From assembly GCA_039030555.1 (NCBI GenBank), contig JBCCDY010000003.1, forward strand, positions 186,001 through 250,000: a stretch of DNA of 64,000 bases. Reading direction: 5' to 3'. Both the position numbers and the translations under genes were made by a program. Of the stretch, positions 16,983-24,810 are shown in pieces. Below the pieces are notes generated by a model. That model made no database searches and had not been told where the DNA came from. It worked only from the letters and a program-made list of their open reading frames with translations. This DNA comes from JBCCDY01 sp039030555. Lineage in GTDB: Bacteria; Bacteroidota; Bacteroidia; Cytophagales; Cyclobacteriaceae. The first letter of the stretch is position 1; each line of letters starts with the position of its first letter.

Positions 16983-17666
16983 TTAACTAAATAGGCTAGC
17001 ATTTTTCAGATCAAGGGCTTTGTTATAAAGCTCTATATCTGCAGCATTATTTTCCTCTATAATCTTTATCGTTTTATGTTCATTTATTATAATTTTTTGA
17101 GAGGAAGTTTGATTACTTTGATATCTATGAAGGTTTTTCCAACCCAACTTTTGTTTCAGGATGTTAATATCACTCTGATAATCCTCGACAAAGCCAATAA
17201 AAAAAAATTTTTTTAGATCGATGCCTTCCAAGAACTTACTCATTCTATTTTTATTGATTTCCAAAGATGCAAACTCATCTAAAGATTTGACTACCTTTCT
17301 GGTAATATCCAATCCTTTTTTTTGCTCTTTAAGCTCTAATTCTAAGATCTTTACCAGATAAAAATAATTAGATATAACCCTTTTGACAGGATCTCTTAAC
17401 CATGTTATAATATGAGCCCTTTTATCAAATTTATAACGCCTTACTAAATCCAAATAAGTAAAGTGACCATGTAATACTTTAAGCTTCCGAGGTAAATGGG
17501 CTTTCGAGATTGTTTTGTTATTAAGTTTAATACCATAAAGATCTTCAATGTCTAGCCGGCCTACTCTTCTTTTTCCATATACGCTTTCTAAGGAATTTCT
17601 AAATGAAGTACCAGCAGTTTTAGGGATATGGATAGATATCAACTCTATATTTTCGCAATTGATCAT
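16983..17666 (-). CDS. Sulfotransferase family 2-like protein (second of tandem pair)
   Basis: A 227-residue paralogue of the adjacent gene at 16303-16980. PKTAGTSF is at 15-22, LHGHFTY at 65-71, RDPVKRVIS at 91-99 and FLEGIDLKKFFFIGFVEDY further on. Both PAPS motifs are intact, so it should be active. It starts 15 bases downstream of the Wzt-type ATPase stop, which ties sulfation to the exported glycan. Two diverged copies suggest sulfation at different positions (inference). Confidence 0.88.
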   Translation of the reverse strand: MINCENIELISIHIPKTAGTSFRNSLESVYGKRRVGRLDIEDLYGIKLNNKTISKAHLPRKLKVLHGHFTYLDLVRRYKFDKRAHIITWLRDPVKRVISNYFYLVKILELELKEQKKGLDITRKVVKSLDEFASLEINKNRMSKFLEGIDLKKFFFIGFVEDYQSDINILKQKLGWKNLHRYQSNQTSSQKIIINEHKTIKIIEENNAADIELYNKALDLKNASLFS

Positions 17667-17681
17667 ATTTTTAAAACTGTT

Positions 17682-18473
17682 TTAAATGGTATTTAGAAAG
17701 CTTTGTGATTCTTCACGCTCATAACTACTTGAGTATCTTTTCAGGTAGTTTTCTATACCTTTTTTTACATCAGAGGTTTCGTCAACTTTTTTGCCTTGAT
17801 CAATTGTAATAGTGCGAGTCCCTACATTGATAATATTCTTAAGATCATGCGAAATGTTAATTATTCCTGTTTGAGGTAAAATTTCACTTATTTTTTTATA
17901 GCACTTCTTTTTGAATTCGTTATCAGTTACTGCTAATCCTTCATCAAGTATCAAAATATCAGGTTCTGTGGCTAGTGCGATAGATATATTTAGCTTAGCC
18001 TTCATCCCGGAGCTGTATCCACCAAACGGAGCATCTATATGTGGTTCTATACCGGCGAAAGAAATAATTTCATCGAGTTTTTGAGTTATTTCAGGCCTTG
18101 ACATTCGAAACATGGCTCCCTTAATGAAAATGTTCTCTCTACCTGAGTAGAGTCTATGAATTCCAGCATGTTTTTCAAATACCGATGCGATTCTTCCATG
18201 AGTTTCTATAGTACCCTTGTCTACTGGGAAAATACCATTAACCAACCTCATTAAAGTAGTTTTCCCAGCTCCATTTTTCCCTAACACTCCTAAAACTTCT
18301 CCCCGCCTCAGTTGAAATGAAATATCTTTTAGAGCCCAAAACTCATGTTTTCTTAATTCAAAAGAGCTTTCTTTACTTCCAAGCATATCTAAAATACCAT
18401 AGAACATGCTCCATTTTAATTTTTTGGTAAACTTTTTTGATGCAGATCTCGAATCGACTAATAAATCATTCAT
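17682..18473 (-). CDS. Polysaccharide ABC transporter ATP-binding protein (Wzt/TagH-like)
   Basis: A 263-residue ATPase that would power export of a lipid-linked glycan with the permease encoded just upstream. Walker A is at 65-72 (GKNGAGKT), the signature is YSSGMKAKL as usual in polysaccharide exporters, and Walker B is ILILDEGLAV. An N-terminal extension of about 45 residues precedes the first ABC strand. It lacks the C-terminal carbohydrate-binding domain found in Wzt proteins that read chain-terminal modifications, so export may be independent of capping. It follows the permease after 18 bases. Confidence 0.93.
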   Translation of the reverse strand: MNDLLVDSRSASKKFTKKLKWSMFYGILDMLGSKESSFELRKHEFWALKDISFQLRRGEVLGVLGKNGAGKTTLMRLVNGIFPVDKGTIETHGRIASVFEKHAGIHRLYSGRENIFIKGAMFRMSRPEITQKLDEIISFAGIEPHIDAPFGGYSSGMKAKLNISIALATEPDILILDEGLAVTDNEFKKKCYKKISEILPQTGIINISHDLKNIINVGTRTITIDQGKKVDETSDVKKGIENYLKRYSSSYEREESQSFLNTI

Positions 18474-18491
18474 AATTAAAAACCTACAAAA

Positions 18492-19346
18492 CTATTCGAG
18501 TATTTTTTCTATAAGTTTATTAACAGAAACCAAGAAAAACTGAACGATAAACAAGAAAAAGAGTAGAACTATTATTGAGTGCCATATGAAAATTAGAGGC
18601 TCATACAATTCTCCTTTGATTATGATATCTCTAGCTGAAGATATAAAGTATGTTAGCGGGTTGTAACTTATAATCACATTTAAAAAAGATACCTTAATAT
18701 CCGTAGTGTATACAATTGGCGTCAAATAAATTCCAAACCGAATTATTTTATCCAAAAAAGTATAGAGATCAATAGAAACGACTTCTATCATATTTAGAAT
18801 CATACCTACCGATACACCAAATAGCATTAATGGGATAAGGACTATTGGTAGAAATAAGGCTTCAAGTCTGATAGGGATACCATATATAAAGAAAACAATT
18901 AGAACTAAGGCGAATGAGACTAAAAAGTTAAAAATGTTCACCAACGATTTTTCAACAATAATGATTTCATATGGGAATTTGACTTGAAAAAACATTTTTC
19001 CGGAAGAAGAAATAGACTTACTAATGTGCTCGTAAAACCCTAGAAATAAATTCCAAAAAGTAATGTTGAGCAAAAGAAATATAGGATAAGGTATGGTAGT
19101 GTCACCGGGTTCGAATAGACCAGCCTGGTTAAGCAAAAGCCATATAGTTATATTCAATAGAGGATAAACGAAAATCCATGTAATGCTTAAAAAAGACTTT
19201 TTGTATTGAGAGATTAAACTTACCAGAACTAATTCACGAATAAGATTCTTATAGTTGCTCACATTTTGAACAATACTCTTCCATGTGGAGAAAATGCTTA
19301 AAAATGATTCTTGTTTAGGAATATTGATATTTGAAATACCTTTCAT
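18492..19346 (-). CDS. Polysaccharide ABC transporter permease (Wzm/ABC-2 type)
   Basis: A 284-residue inner-membrane permease with six hydrophobic segments. It contains SLISQYKKSFLSITWIFVYPLL near residue 43 and ends with RDIIIKGELYEPLIFIWHSI, both typical of Wzm/TagG/KpsM-type ABC-2 proteins. It is the first gene of the reverse operon and pairs with the ATPase at 17682-18473. It would move undecaprenyl-linked glycan to the periplasmic face. It is divergent from the SGNH gene; the 99-base gap contains promoters for both directions but no clear consensus. Confidence 0.92.
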   Translation of the reverse strand: MKGISNINIPKQESFLSIFSTWKSIVQNVSNYKNLIRELVLVSLISQYKKSFLSITWIFVYPLLNITIWLLLNQAGLFEPGDTTIPYPIFLLLNITFWNLFLGFYEHISKSISSSGKMFFQVKFPYEIIIVEKSLVNIFNFLVSFALVLIVFFIYGIPIRLEALFLPIVLIPLMLFGVSVGMILNMIEVVSIDLYTFLDKIIRFGIYLTPIVYTTDIKVSFLNVIISYNPLTYFISSARDIIIKGELYEPLIFIWHSIIVLLFFLFIVQFFLVSVNKLIEKILE

Positions 19347-19445
19347 AGGTTACTCATCAAGATTTACTTGCTTTCCTAACTTGCGAAAATAGTATATTCG
19401 AATAAATTAAAACCTTTTTATGGTAGTCATAAATTCTAAAAGAAG

Positions 19446-20525
19446 TTGAAGAGCTATTTAAGCAACCCAATACTAATCATAGTTGGGTTGTTTCTTGTAA
19501 TCGAGCTAATAGCTACCATGTTTTCTCCTTTTCGAAATTACCCTAATGCAAGTAATGCGCTTCGTAATCCTAAAATGAAAGAGGGTTGGCCGGAATATCT
19601 GGAAGGAAGGGGCAAAGTTGATGATAAATCAGCTGTTATAATTACAAACTCCCAAGGCTATGGAGTTGAATTCAAAAACCCTGATTCAATATATTTTTCT
19701 TTTTTGAAAGAAAGATTAAAACAGAACAGTCCAGGTCTAGAGGTTGAAAATTGGGCCCTGACAGGCTTAAGGACCGCTGATATAGAATTGATGACTATTA
19801 AGGCTCAGCTCAGAAATGTAGATTATATTTTTTTAATACTTCATTGGGATAATTTTGATTATAAAAATGAGATCAACTTAACCTATCCTAATACTGATGT
19901 CAATCTTCTTATTGGAGACATAAAATCTTGGGATTTATTGGAGCATACACTTGTACAAGAAAGTTTCGATAACGAAGATGTAATTGAACGATTCGTAAGA
20001 CTAAGAATCAACACACTGAGATTAAGAACACCTTTCTATCGAAAAATCTCAAAATATTTTTCGATAGAAGATCAAATTTTCTATTTAGGACAACCTTTCA
20101 GGCTTGAAAGAGGGGCGGATGTTCGAGATGAAAACTTTAGGAGTGATCTCAAGAAAAGAATTGAGAGGAAAAAATATAAGGGACAGAAAGATAGAGATGT
20201 CAACATCAAGCAAGTAACGGAACGTTTAGCTACTTTTTATGATTTCAATATGTTGTTGTCTAAGAGACTCAAAGAAACGGGTACTAAGCTAGTTTATATT
20301 TGGGCTCCGATCGCCTGGGAAAGAGTTCCTGAGCGTAACGTAAATTCATCAAAGATATTTTACGATTCAGCTTCCTTATTTCTTTCAAAACTTGACATTT
20401 CCAATATTGATCTTACCAATAAAGTTAATTCCAGGTATTTCTTAACTAAAGGCCATTTCACGAAAGAAGGCCATCAATACTTTTCTGACATCCTGACGCC
20501 AATTATCCAAGGTGAACTTCAATAA
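19446..20525 (+). CDS. Membrane-anchored SGNH/GDSL-like protein, MBOAT partner
   Basis: A 359-residue protein with one N-terminal helix (about residues 8-26) and a periplasmic domain. ITNSQGYG at 67-74 resembles the nucleophile block of SGNH esterases/acyltransferases with Ser69, and GHFTKEGHQYF near the C-terminus resembles the catalytic His block. Such proteins (AlgX/AlgJ, DltD, PatB types) work with MBOAT proteins, which is the next gene, overlapping by 14 bases. It probably carries an acyl group onto the exported glycan. The start is TTG. Confidence 0.72.
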   Translation: MKSYLSNPILIIVGLFLVIELIATMFSPFRNYPNASNALRNPKMKEGWPEYLEGRGKVDDKSAVIITNSQGYGVEFKNPDSIYFSFLKERLKQNSPGLEVENWALTGLRTADIELMTIKAQLRNVDYIFLILHWDNFDYKNEINLTYPNTDVNLLIGDIKSWDLLEHTLVQESFDNEDVIERFVRLRINTLRLRTPFYRKISKYFSIEDQIFYLGQPFRLERGADVRDENFRSDLKKRIERKKYKGQKDRDVNIKQVTERLATFYDFNMLLSKRLKETGTKLVYIWAPIAWERVPERNVNSSKIFYDSASLFLSKLDISNIDLTNKVNSRYFLTKGHFTKEGHQYFSDILTPIIQGELQ

Positions 20526-21921
20526 CTATTCTTTTTTCATATTTCTTTTCTCAGTAATTGTTCTTTACAGGTTCTTACCGTGGAAATACGGAAGAATAAC
20601 ACTTGTTCTGGCGTCATATTTCTTTTACGGAACTGCTAACTTCTATTATTGCTTCCTACTGCTTTCTTCTACTTTAATCGATTACTTCGTAGCCATACAA
20701 CTAAGTGAGACTGAAAACCAACGTCATCGGAAAACACTTCTGTTTGTGAGCATCTTGATGAATATTGGGCTACTATCATTTTTTAAGTATTCTGATTTTA
20801 CGATAAGAAATGTGAATAACTTGATTACAGGATTCGGTCTTTCCGAGATTTCATCTTTAGAACTCATACTGCCCGTCGGCATTTCATTTTATACTTTTCA
20901 AACGCTATCCTATACAATTGATGTTTATAGAAAGAAGACTGAGGTTTGCCATGATTTTTTAACATTCGCCCTATATGTAGCTTATTTCCCGCAATTGGTT
21001 GCTGGCCCAATTGAAAGGGCCTCTAATCTTATCAATCAGCTGAAAGTCAAACATAAAGTAGAGTACGATCAATTTATGCATGGTATCGAACGTATTTTGT
21101 GGGGAATGGCGAAGAAAATGATCGTGGCGGATCGTCTGGCAGTTTTTGTTAATGAAGTCTATGCTCAGCCTAATGAGATGAATTCTATTTTGTTGATACT
21201 CGCCTGTGTAGGCTTCATGCTTCAACTTTACCTCGATTTCAGTGCTTATACTGATATTGCTATAGGATCTGCGAGATTAATGGGGGTTAAACTTTCAGAG
21301 AACTTCAATTATCCTTTTGCCGCAGTGAACGTAACGGAATTCTGGGCCAGATGGCACATCACACTAACAAGTTGGTTTAGAGACTACGTTCATCGTCCTT
21401 TAGGAGGAATAAAAAGATCGAGCCTTCCAAAGACTTTTATCAATACATTATTGGTATTTACTTTAATTGGTTTGTGGCATGGAGCGGCATGGAATTTTGT
21501 TTTTTTTGGAATTTATAGTGGAGTGTGTCTTGGTATACATCAAGCTTTAAGACTTTGGGGCAAAGACCTTTTTGTTTTTAAGTGGTATAACCCACCTCGT
21601 TGGTTAGGTATGATTTTGTTTGGGCCCATAATTTACGTTGGAGGTATTTTCTTTAGATCTCCTGATGTAGAAACTTTCACGAGTTTTTTTGTTGTAATAT
21701 CAAAACTTGACCTGTATATCCCTTCCGTTTATTACACTTACACAGTTTTAATATTTGTTATTCTAGTTGCACATTGGATACGAGCTGAATATTTACCTCT
21801 AATACGCGCTGGGAAAATCATTCTTAACTATAATAGACTGTTAAGTGTAATGATACTTCTGATTGCCCTTTGGTTGGGTGCTTACGATTATAAAGAAACC
21901 TTCATTTACTTTCAATTTTAA
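20512..21921 (+). CDS. MBOAT family O-acyltransferase (AlgI/DltB-like)
   Basis: A 469-residue polytopic membrane protein. AGPIERASNLINQL is near residue 165, RWHITLTSWFRDYVHRPLGG near 280 and LWHGAAWNFVFFGIYSG, with the catalytic-type His, near 323; all are signatures of the AlgI/DltB/PatA branch. It would move acyl (often acetyl) groups across the membrane for the SGNH partner encoded just upstream. The GTG start lies inside the upstream gene. Its stop overlaps the convergent moaE stop within TTAA. Confidence 0.93.
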   Translation: MNFNNYSFFIFLFSVIVLYRFLPWKYGRITLVLASYFFYGTANFYYCFLLLSSTLIDYFVAIQLSETENQRHRKTLLFVSILMNIGLLSFFKYSDFTIRNVNNLITGFGLSEISSLELILPVGISFYTFQTLSYTIDVYRKKTEVCHDFLTFALYVAYFPQLVAGPIERASNLINQLKVKHKVEYDQFMHGIERILWGMAKKMIVADRLAVFVNEVYAQPNEMNSILLILACVGFMLQLYLDFSAYTDIAIGSARLMGVKLSENFNYPFAAVNVTEFWARWHITLTSWFRDYVHRPLGGIKRSSLPKTFINTLLVFTLIGLWHGAAWNFVFFGIYSGVCLGIHQALRLWGKDLFVFKWYNPPRWLGMILFGPIIYVGGIFFRSPDVETFTSFFVVISKLDLYIPSVYYTYTVLIFVILVAHWIRAEYLPLIRAGKIILNYNRLLSVMILLIALWLGAYDYKETFIYFQF

Positions 21922-22328
21922 GGTGTACTATCAACCCATACCTCACCATCTTCAAAAACTTCTTTTTTCCAGATGGGAACGGTTTGTTTTAAAGTATCAA
22001 TACAAAATTGGCAAGCCTCGAAGGATGCTTTTCTATGCGGGGTTGAAACAGCTATCACTACAGCCAGTTCTCCAATTTCCCGTACTCCTATGGCGTGAAC
22101 AATTGAAAGTTTTTCGACTGGCCATTTTTCTTTTGCCTCCTTAGCAATCATTTTAAGCTCTTTTAAAGCCATGGGCTCATAAGCTTCGAAGTCAAGCTTA
22201 ACGACGTTTTTACCTTTAGTATTATTACGAACTGTTCCAATGAAAACATCTACGGCACCAGCATTATTAGAATAGACGGAGTCTATAATTTGTTGAACGT
22301 TGATGTGCTCTTGTGTTAGTTTAATCAT
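21918..22328 (-). CDS. moaE: Molybdopterin synthase catalytic subunit MoaE
   Basis: A 136-residue MoaE. It shows DVFIGTVRNNTKGKNV (about 28-43), LDFEAYEPMALKEL, and HRKASFEACQFCIDTLKQ with IWKKEVFEDGEVWV at the end, which includes the active-site lysines. With MoaD it inserts two sulfurs into cyclic pyranopterin monophosphate to form molybdopterin. It lies three bases after moaD in the same operon. Confidence 0.95.
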   Translation of the reverse strand: MIKLTQEHINVQQIIDSVYSNNAGAVDVFIGTVRNNTKGKNVVKLDFEAYEPMALKELKMIAKEAKEKWPVEKLSIVHAIGVREIGELAVVIAVSTPHRKASFEACQFCIDTLKQTVPIWKKEVFEDGEVWVDSTP

Positions 22329-22331
22329 GAT

Positions 22332-22574
22332 TTAACCCCCGCTAACTGGCGGTATAAGAGCTACTTCATCACCATTATTGAGAACTTGATTACCCAAGAT
22401 ATATTCGTTGTTGACGGCAAATTTAAAAGTAATCTCACTTTTTAATTTCGGAAATTTCCGGAACAATTCTTCCTCCAAAACCCTTAAATCAGATTGAGGA
22501 TCGAGATTAAATGAATAATTAGAAAATCCGGTTTTTTCTTTCGTAATCCCAAAAAATAGTACTGAAACGTTCAT
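22332..22574 (-). CDS. moaD: Molybdopterin synthase sulfur carrier subunit MoaD
   Basis: An 80-residue ubiquitin-like protein ending in the required PPVSGG tail, whose terminal glycine is adenylated and thiocarboxylated. FAVNNEYI and DEVALIPP are standard MoaD positions. It is the first gene of the moaDE pair and is divergent from the DUF7009-moaA unit; 59 bases separate them. Confidence 0.95.
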   Translation of the reverse strand: MNVSVLFFGITKEKTGFSNYSFNLDPQSDLRVLEEELFRKFPKLKSEITFKFAVNNEYILGNQVLNNGDEVALIPPVSGG

Positions 22575-22633
22575 AGTGCTTAAGTTGCGCTATCTTTAAA
22601 GTGATAATCAAATAAAGGTTAAATTTACTTCGA

Positions 22634-22993
22634 ATGAAGATAAGGATAAAGGGTAATTCGGTAAGATTTAGATTAGATAAATTAGATCTACAGCTTTTAG
22701 AAGAAAATGGGAGGGTTGATGAAAAGACGGAATTCCCTTCAAGCACATTCATATACTCCGTCCTAAGCAGTAGAAATGAAGAAATTGAAAGCGATTTTAA
22801 ATCGAATAGAATAGAATTAAGGCTGCCGGAAACTTTAATACAAAAATGGATAAATAGTGATCAGGTTGGTTTTGAAAATAATGAAGGCTCCTTAAAGATT
22901 TTGATTGAAAAGGATTTTCAGTGTTTGACCCCTCGTGAAGAAGAGGACGATTTGAATACATTCCCGAATCCATTGGAAAAACATACTTGCTAA
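22634..22993 (+). CDS. DUF7009-like protein upstream of moaA
   Basis: A 119-residue soluble protein starting MKIRIKGNSVRFRLDKLDL, a pattern I associate with the DUF7009 family of unknown function. The rest alternates strands and charged turns and ends with KHTC. Its stop is directly followed by the moaA start with no spacer, so the two are co-translated. A role tied to molybdenum cofactor synthesis, such as a chaperone or partner, is inferred from this coupling only. Confidence 0.72.
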   Translation: MKIRIKGNSVRFRLDKLDLQLLEENGRVDEKTEFPSSTFIYSVLSSRNEEIESDFKSNRIELRLPETLIQKWINSDQVGFENNEGSLKILIEKDFQCLTPREEEDDLNTFPNPLEKHTC

Positions 22994-23995
22994 TTGGAAC
23001 AGATACAGGGTCAACATATTTTCGATAACCATGGAAGGCCAATCAATTATCTGCGCCTTTCAGTAACAGATCGCTGTAATTTGAGATGCTTTTACTGTAT
23101 GCCTGAGCAGGGAATCAATTACGTAAAACGTAATGAGCTATTAAGTTACGAAGAGCTAGAAGCCTTGGTACTAATTTTTTCAAAGCTTGGGATATCAAAA
23201 ATTCGAATTACGGGTGGAGAACCTTTTGTGAGAAACGATTTGATTGGATTTATTGGAAAAATATCGAATTACGATGGAATAAGTGAAATTGCTATAACAA
23301 CGAATGGAGTATTAACAGGTAAATATCTGAAACGGTTGAAAGAATATGGAATTAAGAACATCAACCTCAGTCTTGATTCTATCGATAAAGAGCGTTTCAG
23401 GAAAATTACCAGGAGAAATGAATTCGACAGGGTGTGGGATTTCTATCGTGAAGCCCAGGATATGGGATTCGATTTAAAGATCAATTGTGTGGTGATTGAT
23501 GGCCAGAACATTGATGATATTCTTCCAATGGTTGAATTGACTCGGCATGATAATGTCGATGTTAGATTTATAGAAGAAATGCCGTTTAATGGAGATGGTG
23601 CTCATTATCCCATTCTAAAATGGACACACAAAAAAATACTAGAGCATATTCAATCCGGCTTTGACCTGGAAAAACTTGAAGACGGTTTACACTCCACTTC
23701 AAAAAGCTATAAGGTTAAAGGATTTACTGGTTCATTTGGGATTATAGCCGCTTTTTCAAGGACTTTTTGCGGGTCATGTAATCGAATTCGAATGTCGGCC
23801 ACAGGAGATCTAAGAACATGCCTTTATGGAGAGCCTGTACTTAATCTTCGAGATATGCTTCGTTCAGGAGCTTCCGGAAATGAGATTGAGGAATCATTAA
23901 TTAAAGCTTTTAAAAGCAGGGCGAAAGATGGGTTTGAAGCTGAGAAAATGGCTCAAAAAGAACCTAGCGAATCAATGTCGGTTTTGGGAGGATAG
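22994..23995 (+). CDS. moaA: GTP 3',8-cyclase MoaA (radical SAM)
   Basis: A 333-residue radical SAM enzyme catalysing the first step of molybdenum cofactor synthesis, GTP to 3',8-cH2GTP. The N-terminal cluster motif is Cys28, Cys32, Cys35 (CNLRCFYC). The second cluster uses Cys259, Cys262 and Cys276 (FCGSCNRIR...RTC). The GGEP motif is present (ITGGEPFVR). The C-terminus ends VLGG, keeping the GG tail needed for activity. The start is TTG immediately after the DUF7009 stop codon. Confidence 0.96.
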   Translation: MEQIQGQHIFDNHGRPINYLRLSVTDRCNLRCFYCMPEQGINYVKRNELLSYEELEALVLIFSKLGISKIRITGGEPFVRNDLIGFIGKISNYDGISEIAITTNGVLTGKYLKRLKEYGIKNINLSLDSIDKERFRKITRRNEFDRVWDFYREAQDMGFDLKINCVVIDGQNIDDILPMVELTRHDNVDVRFIEEMPFNGDGAHYPILKWTHKKILEHIQSGFDLEKLEDGLHSTSKSYKVKGFTGSFGIIAAFSRTFCGSCNRIRMSATGDLRTCLYGEPVLNLRDMLRSGASGNEIEESLIKAFKSRAKDGFEAEKMAQKEPSESMSVLGG

Positions 23996-24007
23996 TTATT
24001 AGGTAGC

Positions 24008-24781
24008 CTAAATCTTGACACCCCAGATATTCATAAGTAAAATCCTTATCCCAACATATAAAACGAGTAGGGCTGTAAGCGACTTGACTTTATCAATACT
24101 CAGGCTTTTCAAGCTGATCCTTAAACCTAGTTGACCGCCCAGAAAAACAGCAATTAGCAGGGGTAGTACGAATATAAGATCAAGGGAAAATTGATTCGAT
24201 ATGACCAATCCCGTTATCCCGGATAAAGAATTGACCAGAATGAAAAAGCTGGAAATAGCTGCAATCTGTTTTGATGTACCCCATTTAGTGAGGTTCAAAT
24301 AAGGAGAAAGAAATATACCTCCTCCAATACCGACTGTTCCAGATAGCAGCCCAGCCATTCCGCCGGAAATTAAATTAACAAGCTTACTATTTTTCCCTCT
24401 CTTTAAGTAAATCTGTTGCTTATTGATGAAAATCTGGATAAACATTGCAATAGCAGCTAAAACAAGAGAGCTACCCAATAGAATGAAAAATGTAGATTCT
24501 TTTAAACTGAAGTTTGCACCTAAAAATGCGAGAGGAATACTTAGAACTACGAACCCAGAAGCACTTTTTAAATCAAGGATATTTTCTTTTCGGAAGAGGA
24601 GAATATTTGAAGAAACAACGAGTACGTTACACAGTAAAGCAATCGTTCTGATTTCGTAAAATTCGGTTAGAAAAAGGCTTAAAATAGCAAGATAACTCGA
24701 GCCTCCACCGAATCCTACTGAAGAATAAAAGGCAGCAACCAGGAAAAAAAGTATAAACAGAAAAAAGTTTTCTCCACCCAT
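24008..24781 (-). CDS. Sulfite exporter TauE/SafE family permease
   Basis: A 257-residue membrane protein with about eight helices and the two glycine-rich repeats of the TauE/SafE family: SSVGFGGGSSYLAILSLF near residue 20 and GTVGIGGGIFLSPYLNL near 148. Family members export sulfite, sulfoacetate or other sulfur-containing anions. It is the last gene of the reverse moaC operon, 29 bases after the MobA-like gene, which hints at a link to sulfur or molybdenum chemistry. Substrate unknown. Confidence 0.88.
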   Translation of the reverse strand: MGGENFFLFILFFLVAAFYSSVGFGGGSSYLAILSLFLTEFYEIRTIALLCNVLVVSSNILLFRKENILDLKSASGFVVLSIPLAFLGANFSLKESTFFILLGSSLVLAAIAMFIQIFINKQQIYLKRGKNSKLVNLISGGMAGLLSGTVGIGGGIFLSPYLNLTKWGTSKQIAAISSFFILVNSLSGITGLVISNQFSLDLIFVLPLLIAVFLGGQLGLRISLKSLSIDKVKSLTALLVLYVGIRILLMNIWGVKI

Positions 24782-24810
24782 TATTCCATGAAACGGAACC
24801 TAAGAAAAGC

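Noticed and set aside
5413..21921. Recent insertion of the polysaccharide locus by a mobile element
   Set aside because: No transposase, integrase, terminal repeat or tRNA target is visible at the edges, and the base composition looks similar to the flanks.
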